A stretch of 34,676 nucleotides of DNA from Pseudomonas sp. C2B4 (lineage in GTDB: Bacteria > Pseudomonadota > Gammaproteobacteria > Pseudomonadales > Pseudomonadaceae): positions 1 through 34,676 of the forward strand of contig NZ_JABFMU010000063.1 of NCBI RefSeq assembly GCF_013359695.1, in the 5' to 3' direction. This document shows, in pieces, positions 26,728 through 33,099 of this stretch. The notes below the pieces were generated by a model. The model saw only the letters and a list, made by a program, of their open reading frames with translations. It was not told the DNA's origin and did not search any database. Position numbers and translations under genes: made by a program. Every line of letters starts with the position of its first letter. Within the stretch, counting starts at the first letter, position 1.

Positions 26728-26883
26728 TTAAGGAATGCAGCAGCTGAATGTGCATCCTAAGGTCGAGCAGCTTACAGTGGTCTCACAACCAATTTCCGCT
26801 GCAACAATGGTGTTACCAGAACGCACATAGGACTGGAATTCCGCACCCAGATCACCGGATAGATCCAAAATAATTTCTTGCAT
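26728..26883 (-). CDS. lanA: Lanthipeptide precursor peptide LanA
   Basis: A 51-residue peptide directly upstream of lanM. The first ~30 residues form an acidic leader (MQEIILDLSGDLGAEFQSYV, then a short tail). The C-terminal ~20 residues form a Cys/Ser/Thr-rich core with Cys at 33, 39, 44, 48 and 49 and Ser/Thr at 35, 36, 38, 40, 41, 45 and 47, ending CTFSCCIP. Five Cys allow up to five (methyl)lanthionine rings or a disulfide. The C-terminal FSCC resembles the FTCC end of the lacticin 481 group. There is no Gly-Gly cleavage motif; the leader end reads TIVAAE-IG, so cleavage is unclear. GGAG lies 7 nt before the ATG, which fixes the start inside a longer open frame. No other Cys-rich peptide was seen nearby. 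Confidence 0.88.
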   Translation of the reverse strand: MQEIILDLSGDLGAEFQSYVRSGNTIVAAEIGCETTVSCSTLGCTFSCCIP

Positions 26884-27288
26884 TGAGTGTCTCCTGATAA
26901 ATAGTGGTCGCCTTGGTTGGCGAGAATCAAAACTAGCATTGACCAGCGACTTCCATCTCTCTTTAAATGAAACCAAATGCTAACAACCCTCCACATACAA
27001 CCACCGCAAACAGCATCAAACAGAGCAGACTTTATCGCCTGAACATTTTGTAAACCTCAGGCACTCCAGCGTCAAGCAAAGGCAACACCACCAAACACCA
27101 GATTATTTCCTGAATACTACAAACCCGGATCCGCAATTAATTTGTGCCATAGCACTTGGATCAGTCAAAATTTGCGATCATATATATCCTTTTACAAACT
27201 GATCACCATGAATGCTCAACACCACCCATTTATGATGCTGCTTGTTGACGATATCCCTTTGAGCGTTACAGCGATCCTTGGCCATACC
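26884..27288. promoter_or_regulatory. AT-rich upstream region of lanA
   Basis: No gene is supported here. It should contain the lanA promoter on the minus strand, but no clear -35/-10 pair stands out. A small inverted repeat, TCGCC/GGCGA around 26908-26923, lies in the likely 5' untranslated region of lanA. The right part (from about 27142) carries an open frame that runs into the dctA remnant; its upstream portion has no recognisable product. Confidence 0.4.
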
Positions 27289-27413
27289 GACCAGGATTTC
27301 TCCCTGCTCAGAGGGTGCTCGCGTTCGATATTCCTTAAAGCAGTTCTCGGACTGGTGCCATCCCCAATATCCCCCGGCGACGAGTGATCAAGATGCTCAT
27401 GGCTTGATCGTGT
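27289..27413 (+). pseudogene. Decayed remnant of the dctA-like 5' end
   Basis: Aligns to 28831-29008, the ribosome-binding site and first ~55 codons of the intact dctA-like gene. GACCAGGATT and GGTGCTCGCGTTC are shared, as are TTCTCGGACTG and TGATCAAGATGCTCAT. Translated, the remnant gives CSRSIFLKAVLGL against CSRSIFLQVVLGL in the intact gene, then after a frameshift GLIVLCVCV against GLIVFCVVV. The start ATG is lost and about 50 nt are deleted in the middle. It is not functional. It joins the glyA tail copy through a (TG)n run. Confidence 0.85.
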
Positions 27414-27429
27414 TGTGTGTGTGTGTGTG
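27414..27429. repeat. (TG)8 dinucleotide run at a rearrangement junction
   Basis: Eight TG units at 27414-27429 sit exactly where homology to the dctA start ends and homology to the glyA 3' end begins. They overlap GTGTTC-TGCGTGG of dctA and AGTGCAAGG of glyA, so both parents offered short GTG microhomology. Confidence 0.85.
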
Positions 27430-27550
27430 CAAGGAACTGGCTGGCTGGATCTGCGACATCCCGGATGACCTGAACAACGAAGCGGTCATCGACGCCGTTC
27501 GCGAGAAAGTGAAAGCCATCTGCAAGAAGCTGCCGGTATACGGCGCTTGA
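27427..27550 (+). pseudogene. Orphan copy of the glyA 3' end (direct repeat, copy 2)
   Basis: A 120-bp duplicate of glyA bases 23422-23541 with two mismatches, then a GCT codon and a TGA stop where glyA has GCC TAA. It encodes only the last 40 residues (KELAGWICDI...KKLPVYGA) and lacks the PLP site and a start, so it cannot make an enzyme. A terminator similar to, but not identical with, that of glyA follows. Confidence 0.93.
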
Positions 27551-27565
27551 TAGTAGAAAGCTAAT

Positions 27566-27599
27566 AAAAAACCCGGCCAAACTGGCCGGGTTTTTTATT
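27566..27599 (+). terminator. Terminator after the glyA tail copy
   Basis: CCCGGCC (27572-27578) pairs with GGCCGGG (27584-27590) across AAACT; an A-run precedes and a T-run with ATT follows. Compared with the glyA terminator, it has an extra C:G pair and a different loop. Confidence 0.85.
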
Positions 27600-27768
27600 G
27601 CCCGCAGACCTCACATTATTTACAACGCCACACTAACGCCATGCAAAACCGTTGACACATCAAAACACCCTTAACAACTTTTAATTAAAACCCGCCCACT
27701 GCTAGCTTTATAGCGAGTCGATCCCGGCACTATAAATCCATTAAACCCAGCAAGCGGGAGTATCCATC

Positions 27769-28032
27769 ATGAGCCAAAACAAAGAGCACTCTCTTGTCGC
27801 AACTCTAAAAACCAACTACGGCAACTTGCATCTTTCTGAATTAACCTACGGAAAACCCTTCCACACAAAACAACTCGACGATGATCCATGGTCAGTTGAT
27901 GCAACCATGAGTACTTCGCATACCGCGCACCTCAGGATCAATCAAGGATGGTCGCCCCCTGACCATACGCGGCAAAACCTCTGTAGGCAGTCGCGGTGCG
28001 GCTCGATGAGCCCAGCAGGTAGCTTTTCATGA
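27769..28032 (+). CDS. Small protein of unknown function, possibly a truncated paralogue
   Basis: An 87-residue frame with a good ribosome-binding site (GCGGGAG before the ATG). The N-terminus (MSQNKEHSLVATLKTNYGNL) resembles that of the next gene (MSTDRQKSFIATLGTDNSPL): S-L/F-V/I-A-T-L-x-T and a following L-H are shared. After about residue 55 the likeness is lost and the sequence looks less protein-like; a +1 frame from about 27937 reads GSIKDGRPLTIRGKTS before a stop, so a frameshift is possible. The stop overlaps the next start (ATGA), suggesting coupling. No signal peptide. Function unknown. Confidence 0.6.
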   Translation: MSQNKEHSLVATLKTNYGNLHLSELTYGKPFHTKQLDDDPWSVDATMSTSHTAHLRINQGWSPPDHTRQNLCRQSRCGSMSPAGSFS

Positions 28033-28595
28033 GCACAGATCGACAAAAATCTTTCATTGCGACCCTAGGTACCGACAACAGTCCATTGCACTTCCTCGAC
28101 GTGCTACACGATAAACGAATCCTAGTGGCACCTACATTCATCAGTGGTGGTTTTTTTACCGGACGCCCCCAACATCAGGATCACTCACATTTTCTTGGAT
28201 TACGTCCTGGCGCACGCACTGACTCCAACTCTTACTTAGTGCTTTACTTCAGACATACCCAATTCGGCTACATCCTTTATAACCGCACACCGGGCCCACA
28301 CTACGGAAAATGCCTCGGCTCAAGTGACGAAGGCTTGATCGGAGCATTCTCGCCAAAAAGATCAACAACCTTTCATTTGTTAAATAACAACGGCGAAACC
28401 GTCAATCTTGATAACTTCAACAATGACGCAGCATGCATTTACTTGAAAGCCAGACACTCGGGACTGATACATATGCAAACAGTCCGTGGATCTCCCTATC
28501 ACTATGTCGCTGACAATGGTGGAGTGCCTTTGGTTTTTAGCCTGAAAATTCTGGAAAGAAACGCACCCTACATCGATTATCCCGACGAGATCTGA
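28029..28595 (+). CDS. Hypothetical beta-rich protein
   Basis: A 188-residue soluble protein with no signal peptide or membrane segment. It is rich in Gly, His, Tyr and Asn, and alternating segments such as SNSYLVLYFRHTQFGYILYN, GLIGAFSPKRSTTFHLLNN and GGVPLVFSLKILER suggest a beta-sandwich or beta-trefoil-like fold (inference). I recognise no family. AGGTAG lies 7 nt before its ATG, which overlaps the stop of the preceding gene. A terminator follows 20 bp downstream. The pair sits between the glyA tail copy and dctA. Confidence 0.78.
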   Translation: MSTDRQKSFIATLGTDNSPLHFLDVLHDKRILVAPTFISGGFFTGRPQHQDHSHFLGLRPGARTDSNSYLVLYFRHTQFGYILYNRTPGPHYGKCLGSSDEGLIGAFSPKRSTTFHLLNNNGETVNLDNFNNDAACIYLKARHSGLIHMQTVRGSPYHYVADNGGVPLVFSLKILERNAPYIDYPDEI

Positions 28596-28615
28596 TGCAG
28601 TGACTCTGTCATCAG

Positions 28616-28649
28616 CGGGCGACGACTGACCGTCTCGCCCGTTTTTTTT
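28616..28649 (+). terminator. Rho-independent terminator after the hypothetical pair
   Basis: CGGGCGA (28616-28622) pairs with TCGCCCG (28635-28641) and is followed by eight T residues. The 28650-28846 gap before dctA shows no gene and no clear promoter. Confidence 0.88.
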
Positions 28650-28846
28650 CAGGCATGGAAAAGGTGCAAGGCAATCCACCACTGGTCAGACCGGTCATGC
28701 CAATTTTTCGTTTTCCACTTGCGATCCCGAGAAAACAGGGACTAGACTGCGCCTGCACTGGACATACCGGTAAGACCACAATAATTAAGTCCCGAATCTG
28801 ATGCGCCCTGCGCACGGAAGCCAGGACACCGACCAGGATTCCTCCC

Positions 28847-30160
28847 ATGCTCAAATGGTGCTCGCGTTCAATTTTCCTCCAAGTGGTTCTCGGACTGATG
28901 CTCGGCATCGTCTGTGGGCTGACCCTTCCCGAATATTCCGCTCAACTCAAACCCCTGGGCGACGGCTTCATCAAACTGATCAAGATGCTCATCGGCCTGA
29001 TCGTGTTCTGCGTGGTAGTCAGCGGAATCAGTGGGGCCGGCGACCTGAAGAAGGTCGGACGCATCGGCCTGAAATCGGTGATCTACTTCGAGGTGCTGAC
29101 CACCATTGCCCTGGTGATCGGACTGGTGTTCGCCTTCACGACCGGCATTGGTAGTGGCGCGAACATTCATCTGGATCAGCTCTCGGCTGCCGACATGGGC
29201 GATATCGCCCAGCGTGGCCAGCACATGCACACCACCACTCAGTTCCTGATGGACCTGATCCCAACGTCAGTGATCGGCGCCTTTGCCGACAACAACATTC
29301 TGCAAGTCCTGCTCTTTTCGGTACTGTTCGGCAGTGCGCTGAATCTGGTGGGCGAAGCAGCTTCGGGCATTTCGCGACTGATCAATGAACTGAGTCACGT
29401 GATCTTCCGCATCATGGGCATGATCGTGCGCCTGGCACCGATTGGCGTGTTTGGCGCAATCGCCTTCACCACCAGCAAATATGGCCTGGACTCACTGCAA
29501 CACCTGGGCAGTCTGGTCGGCTTGTTCTACCTGACCTGCGTAGCGTTCGTGGCGCTGATTCTCGGCCTGGTGATGCGCCTGTCCGGCCTGAAGATGTGGC
29601 CGCTGCTCAAATACCTGCGCGAAGAATTGCTCATCGTCATGGGCACCGCTTCGTCCGATGCCGTGCTGCCACAAATCATGCGCAAGCTTGAGCATCTGGG
29701 CATCGGCAGTTCGACAGTCGGGCTGGTGATCCCCACCGGCTATTCGTTCAACCTCGACGGTTTCTCGATCTACCTGACGCTGGCCATTGTGTTCATCGCC
29801 AATGCCACCGGCACGCCACTGGCGATGACCGACCTGCTGACGATTCTGTTGGTCTCGCTGATCACCTCCAAAGGGGCGCACGGTATTCCGGGCTCGGCGT
29901 TGGTGATTCTCGCGGCCACCCTGACAGCGATTCCGGCGATTCCGGTGGTGGGCCTGGTGCTGGTGCTGGCGGTGGACTGGTTCATGGGCATCGGCCGGGC
30001 GCTGACCAACCTGATCGGCAACTGCGTGGCAACCGTAGCCATTGCCCGCTGGGAAAAGGATATCGATGTGCAACGGGCGAACAAGGTACTTTCCGGTCAG
30101 GTGGGTTATACCTTCCAGCCGCGAAAACCGGTCGTACCGGCACATCAGCAGGAATTCTGA
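28847..30160 (+). CDS. DctA-family dicarboxylate/amino acid:cation symporter
   Basis: A 437-residue inner-membrane transporter of the DAACS family, which imports C4-dicarboxylates or acidic amino acids with cations. Landmarks are KPLGDGFIKLIKML, TSVIGAFADNNILQVLLFSVLFG, REELLIVMGTASSDAVLP (the serine-rich hairpin, HP1), VIPTGYSFNLDG and RALTNLIGNCVATV (the substrate-binding TM8 region). Length matches E. coli DctA (428). KMLIGLIVFCVVV differs from the KM.IAP.IFC of canonical DctA, so it may be a paralogue with another organic-acid substrate. AGGA lies 8 nt before the ATG. A decayed copy of its 5' end lies at 27289-27413. Two GntR-type regulators follow. Confidence 0.92.
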   Translation: MLKWCSRSIFLQVVLGLMLGIVCGLTLPEYSAQLKPLGDGFIKLIKMLIGLIVFCVVVSGISGAGDLKKVGRIGLKSVIYFEVLTTIALVIGLVFAFTTGIGSGANIHLDQLSAADMGDIAQRGQHMHTTTQFLMDLIPTSVIGAFADNNILQVLLFSVLFGSALNLVGEAASGISRLINELSHVIFRIMGMIVRLAPIGVFGAIAFTTSKYGLDSLQHLGSLVGLFYLTCVAFVALILGLVMRLSGLKMWPLLKYLREELLIVMGTASSDAVLPQIMRKLEHLGIGSSTVGLVIPTGYSFNLDGFSIYLTLAIVFIANATGTPLAMTDLLTILLVSLITSKGAHGIPGSALVILAATLTAIPAIPVVGLVLVLAVDWFMGIGRALTNLIGNCVATVAIARWEKDIDVQRANKVLSGQVGYTFQPRKPVVPAHQQEF

Positions 30161-30166
30161 CTCAAC

Positions 30167-30205
30167 GGTGTGCCAGCCCCGGCGGCTGGCACACCTTCAC
30201 TACTT
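30167..30205 (+). terminator. Hairpin after the dctA-like gene
   Basis: GGTGTGCCAGCC (30167-30178) and GGCTGGCACACC (30184-30195) form a perfect 12-bp stem. The following TTCACTACTTTTC is only loosely T-rich, so read-through to the regulator is possible. Confidence 0.65.
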
Positions 30206-30227
30206 TTCGATGCTCATGGAGCGAACA

Positions 30228-30932
30228 GTGATTACCTCGTCGACCGTTGTAAATTCAGTCGTGGAAAAACTCCGCGCCGCTTTGGCCCGCGGTCAGTGGC
30301 GCTCCGGTGACATGCTGCCGGGGCAACGGGAACTGGCCGAGCAACTGGGTATCAGCCGACCAAGCCTGCGTGAAGCCGTGATCGTGCTGGAAACGCTCGG
30401 GCTCGTGCGTTCCATGCCGGGAAAAGGCGTGGTGGTATTGGAGGCCAGTCCCGGCGACAGCCAGACCCAGGACAACGCGATGGCTGCTGCGAGCCTGGAA
30501 GATGTGCTGCAACTGCGCTACACCCTCGAACCGTTCATTGTCGGCCTGGTGGCGCAATCGATCAGTAGCAAGGAAGTCGGGCAACTGCGCCTGACCCTGA
30601 TGGACATGCGTGAAGCGCTGGAAGCCAACGACAGCGAAGCCGGAGTGAACGCCTACATCGCTTTCCACGAAGAGCTGTTCACCCTGACGTCGAACCCGAT
30701 CTTCCAGAGTGTGGTGCAGCAAACCAGCAATGCCCTCAAACAGAGCGCCGAGGTACTGCGCAATTCTCCGGAACATCTGGCCGAGCGCCTGGAAGAAAAC
30801 GAAGCGGTAGTGCGGGCGATCCGCAGCAAGAACAGCGCTCAGGCCAGCGCCGAAATGCGTCGGCACATCCTGCGCGAAGGCAAGCGCATGGGCATCGAGT
30901 TGAACATCCCGGAAGACAACTTCGGCAGTTGA
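30228..30932 (+). CDS. FadR-type GntR transcriptional regulator (FCD domain)
   Basis: A 234-residue regulator. The N-terminal winged helix-turn-helix (about 1-75) reads VVEKLRAALARGQWRSGDML, ELAEQLGISRPSLREAVIVL and GLVRSMPGKGVVVL. The C-terminal FCD ligand-binding domain follows an LQLRYTLEPFIVGLVA start; its Asp/His metal sites are only partly visible (YIAFHEELFTLTSNP, RRHILREGKRM). Such proteins usually repress neighbouring uptake or catabolic genes until a small acid binds; control of the dctA-like gene is inferred. The start is GTG at 30228 with GGAG 6 nt upstream; the ATGs at 30210 and 30216 have no ribosome-binding site. It lies 67 bp after dctA and 27 bp before a second GntR gene. Confidence 0.9.
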   Translation: MITSSTVVNSVVEKLRAALARGQWRSGDMLPGQRELAEQLGISRPSLREAVIVLETLGLVRSMPGKGVVVLEASPGDSQTQDNAMAAASLEDVLQLRYTLEPFIVGLVAQSISSKEVGQLRLTLMDMREALEANDSEAGVNAYIAFHEELFTLTSNPIFQSVVQQTSNALKQSAEVLRNSPEHLAERLEENEAVVRAIRSKNSAQASAEMRRHILREGKRMGIELNIPEDNFGS

Positions 30933-30959
30933 CCCCCCTTTTCGAACCGGAGACAGGCC

Positions 30960-31649
30960 ATGAACAGCTTCGCTTCACCGCAAACTCTAGTTGCCCTGCC
31001 CTTTTCCCCGGCGGTGGATGATCTGTATTCGCGGGTCTTCGACGCCATTCTCGAACAGCGAATCCATGCAGGCAGTCGCTTTACCGAGGAAAGCCTGGCG
31101 CAGATGTTCAGCGTTCGCCGCAGTGACATGCGTGGCGTGCTGAACCAACTCTCCCATCAACAGATCATCGTCCTGCGCATCAACCATCGCCCCCGCGTCG
31201 CCGCGCCCGATGTCGAACAAACCCGGCAGACGCTGCATGCCCGGCGATTGACCGAAATCACGCTGGCACACCTGGCCTGTCGACAGCCGCACCCTCAGGA
31301 CTTGAAGCGACTGCGCACGCTCGTCGAAAGCCAGCGTCAATGCACCGAGCAGGGTCGGGCGATTCGATTGTCAGGGGAATTTCATCTGCAGTTGGCGCAG
31401 ATGGCAGGAAATGCACCGTTAGCGCATTTTCTTGGCAGCCTGGTGCCGCTGACATCGCTAGCGATTGCGCAGTTTGATGTGCGGGTGCAGGACTATTGCG
31501 CCTGGCAGGTGCATGAAGAGATCGTAACCGCAGTGGCGCATGAAGATGCCCTGAAAGCGGAGGCATTGCTGAGCGGGTATCTGGATGATCTGGAGGATAT
31601 GTTGCTTAACCCGTTACCCATTCCTGGCAAGAATCGTGTTGCCGGGTAG
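30960..31649 (+). CDS. GntR transcriptional regulator (FCD domain)
   Basis: A 229-residue regulator with a winged helix-turn-helix (about 20-80: VFDAILEQRIHAGSRFTEES, LAQMFSVRRSDMRGVLNQL, INHRPRVAAP) and an FCD domain with likely metal-binding His in SGEFHLQLAQMAGN and WQVHEEIVTAV. The recognition helix, RRSDMRGVLNQL, departs from the usual S-R-T-P-V-R-E-A-L. GGAG lies 7 nt before the ATG. It is in the same transcription unit as the preceding GntR gene and shares little sequence with it, so the two may respond to different ligands or act together on the transporter. A REPIN follows. Confidence 0.9.
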   Translation: MNSFASPQTLVALPFSPAVDDLYSRVFDAILEQRIHAGSRFTEESLAQMFSVRRSDMRGVLNQLSHQQIIVLRINHRPRVAAPDVEQTRQTLHARRLTEITLAHLACRQPHPQDLKRLRTLVESQRQCTEQGRAIRLSGEFHLQLAQMAGNAPLAHFLGSLVPLTSLAIAQFDVRVQDYCAWQVHEEIVTAVAHEDALKAEALLSGYLDDLEDMLLNPLPIPGKNRVAG

Positions 31650-31654
31650 ATCCC

Positions 31655-31721
31655 CTTCGCGAGCAGGCTCGCTCCCACAGGGGAATGCATTCTAAATGTG
31701 GGAGCGAGCCTGCTCGCGAAA
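31655..31721. repeat. REPIN, short outward-facing pair
   Basis: Left arm CTTCGCGAGCAGGCTCGCTC (from 31655) and right arm TGTGGGAGCGAGCCTGCTCG (from 31698), with only about 18 bp between them, the shortest spacer of the six copies. It separates the converging GntR and yjiA genes. Confidence 0.87.
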
Positions 31722-31752
31722 GCAGTCTCAAGGGCGCTGAAAATCTTCAGCC

Positions 31753-32724
31753 TTAATCGGCTGCAACCCGCGCAAACCCCTCGCGAATCTTCTCTTCTGG
31801 CAAATCATCTGCGATGAACACGATCACGCTTTCACGCGCTTCGTCGTCCGCCCATTCCGTGTCCCAGTCGAAACCATACAGTTTGAGCACGCCCTGAAAC
31901 ACCATGCGCCGCGGCTCGCCAAGAATGTTCAACACACCCTTGTAACGCAGCAATTGCTTGCCATGGTCTTCCAGCAGTTCGTTCATGAACTCGCTGAGTT
32001 TATCGATATCCAGCGGCTTGTCGGTGCGCAGCACCAGGCTGGAAATACGGTCGATGGAAGGTGCCTGGGTGACCGGGCGCAAGCTCACGCCCCCGCCCAG
32101 GTCGGCATTGAGATTGAAACCACGCACATCGAGCAGTTCGGCCAGATCGATCTTGCCATGGTCGACCACCCGAATCGGCGCGCGGCGGTTGATGCGGGTC
32201 AGGCGATCGCTCAATGCGGCGAAGGTTGGCTCATCGACCAGGTCGCGCTTGCTCACCAGTAAACGGTCGGCGAAACCGATCTGGGCCTGGGCGATGGTCT
32301 GGGTCAGGTGAAGATCGGCATGCGCCGCGTCCACCAGGGTGATGATGCCATCGAGGAGGTAGCGCTCGCGCAACTCCTCATCGATGAAAAAGGTTTGCGC
32401 CACCGGTGCCGGATCGGCCAGGCCGGTGCATTCGATCACCAGACGGTCGAAGGCGATTTCACCGCTGTCCAGGCGTTCGAGCAGCAGGTACAGGGCCTTG
32501 GTCAGGTCGGTGTGGATGGTGCAGCAGACGCAGCCGTTGGACAGCGTCATCACTTGCACCGGGTCATCACCCAACAGTTGGGTGTCGATGCCGGCGTCAC
32601 TGAATTCGTTTTCGATCACGGCGATTTTCAGGCCGTGCTCGGCTTTGAGCAGGTGGCGCAGCAACGTGGTTTTGCCGGCGCCGAGGAAGCCGCTGAGGAT
32701 GGTGACGGGGATGGGGGAGGACAA
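31753..32724 (-). CDS. yjiA: CobW/COG0523 family GTPase, YjiA-like
   Basis: A 323-residue G3E GTPase. Walker A is GFLGAGKTT (12-20), the family metal-binding motif is GCVCC (64-68), Walker B-like VIECTGLADP follows, and SKRD is the guanine-specificity motif. The C-terminal CobW domain starts near residue 230. The family inserts or traffics metal ions such as zinc; the client here is unknown. The start is TTG at 32724, with GGAG 7 nt upstream. It lies downstream of yjiX and a carbon-starvation transporter, the same order as E. coli btsT-yjiX-yjiA; a REPIN (32771-32872) sits in the gap to yjiX. Confidence 0.93.
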   Translation of the reverse strand: MSSPIPVTILSGFLGAGKTTLLRHLLKAEHGLKIAVIENEFSDAGIDTQLLGDDPVQVMTLSNGCVCCTIHTDLTKALYLLLERLDSGEIAFDRLVIECTGLADPAPVAQTFFIDEELRERYLLDGIITLVDAAHADLHLTQTIAQAQIGFADRLLVSKRDLVDEPTFAALSDRLTRINRRAPIRVVDHGKIDLAELLDVRGFNLNADLGGGVSLRPVTQAPSIDRISSLVLRTDKPLDIDKLSEFMNELLEDHGKQLLRYKGVLNILGEPRRMVFQGVLKLYGFDWDTEWADDEARESVIVFIADDLPEEKIREGFARVAAD

Positions 32725-32770
32725 ACTGGATCTCCTGATTCACATGATTAAAGCATCGGCACAAAACAAT

Positions 32771-32872
32771 TGTAGGAGCGAGCCCCGCTCGCGATGGACG
32801 TCAACGATAACGCGTGCAGTCTGATTACACGCGTTGTCCTTGCGTTCATCGCGAGCAGGGCTCGCTCCTACA
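32771..32872. repeat. REPIN, GTAGGAGCGAG family
   Basis: Left arm TGTAGGAGCGAGCCCCGCTC and right arm AGCAGGGCTCGCTCCTACA flank a spacer with GACGTCAACGATAACGCGT, nearly the same as in the copy at 56-142. It lies between yjiX and yjiA inside an otherwise tight operon and could influence differential mRNA stability. Confidence 0.87.
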
Positions 32873-32887
32873 GGGTATTGCGTCAGC

Positions 32888-33085
32888 CTAACAGCACTTG
32901 GGCCCACCCTTGCCACCGTAACGGGCTTCCTGGCGTTCGCGGAAGAACGCCTCATAGCTCATCACCGGTTTGTCCGGGTGTTTGCTTTGCATGTGCTCGA
33001 CGTAGTTGTCGTAGTCGGGCATGCCGACCATCAGGCGCGCGGCCTGACCGAGGTATTTACCGAGGCGACTCAGGTCATTGAACAT
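32888..33085 (-). CDS. YbdD/YjiX family small protein
   Basis: A 65-residue protein, MFNDLSRLGKYLGQAARLMV onward, with the family hallmarks GMPDYDNYVEHM, HPDKPVMSYEAFFRERQEARY and a C-terminal glycine-lysine stretch ending in two cysteines (GGPKCC). The role of YbdD/YjiX is not settled; it regularly accompanies CstA/BtsT transporters. GAGGAA lies 6 nt before the ATG at 33085; the ATG six codons earlier overlaps the cstA end and has no ribosome-binding site. It begins 14 bp after the cstA stop. Confidence 0.92.
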   Translation of the reverse strand: MFNDLSRLGKYLGQAARLMVGMPDYDNYVEHMQSKHPDKPVMSYEAFFRERQEARYGGKGGPKCC

Positions 33086-33099
33086 GCTGTATTCCTCGA

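Noticed and set aside
26884..26976. A longer 82-residue form of the lanA frame starting MVSFKERWKSLVNASF.
   Set aside because: No ribosome-binding site supports the upstream start, and the ATG at 26883 has GGAG at ideal spacing and gives a normal-sized leader.
27278..27550. A 90-residue open frame ending in a GlyA-like tail, as a chimeric gene.
   Set aside because: It is made of an out-of-frame dctA remnant, a (TG)n run and the last 40 codons of glyA, with no convincing ribosome-binding site. It is better explained as a rearrangement scar.
23422..27550. The glyA repeats as attL/attR of a phage-type integrative element.
   Set aside because: No integrase, excisionase or other mobility gene lies between or near them, and the adjoining dctA remnant fits a tandem duplication better. 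Kept only as an alternative.
27652..27680. A TTGACA box upstream of the unknown pair as a sigma-70 promoter.
   Set aside because: At 17-bp spacing the -10 position reads CAACTT, so only the -35 half fits. Not enough to call.
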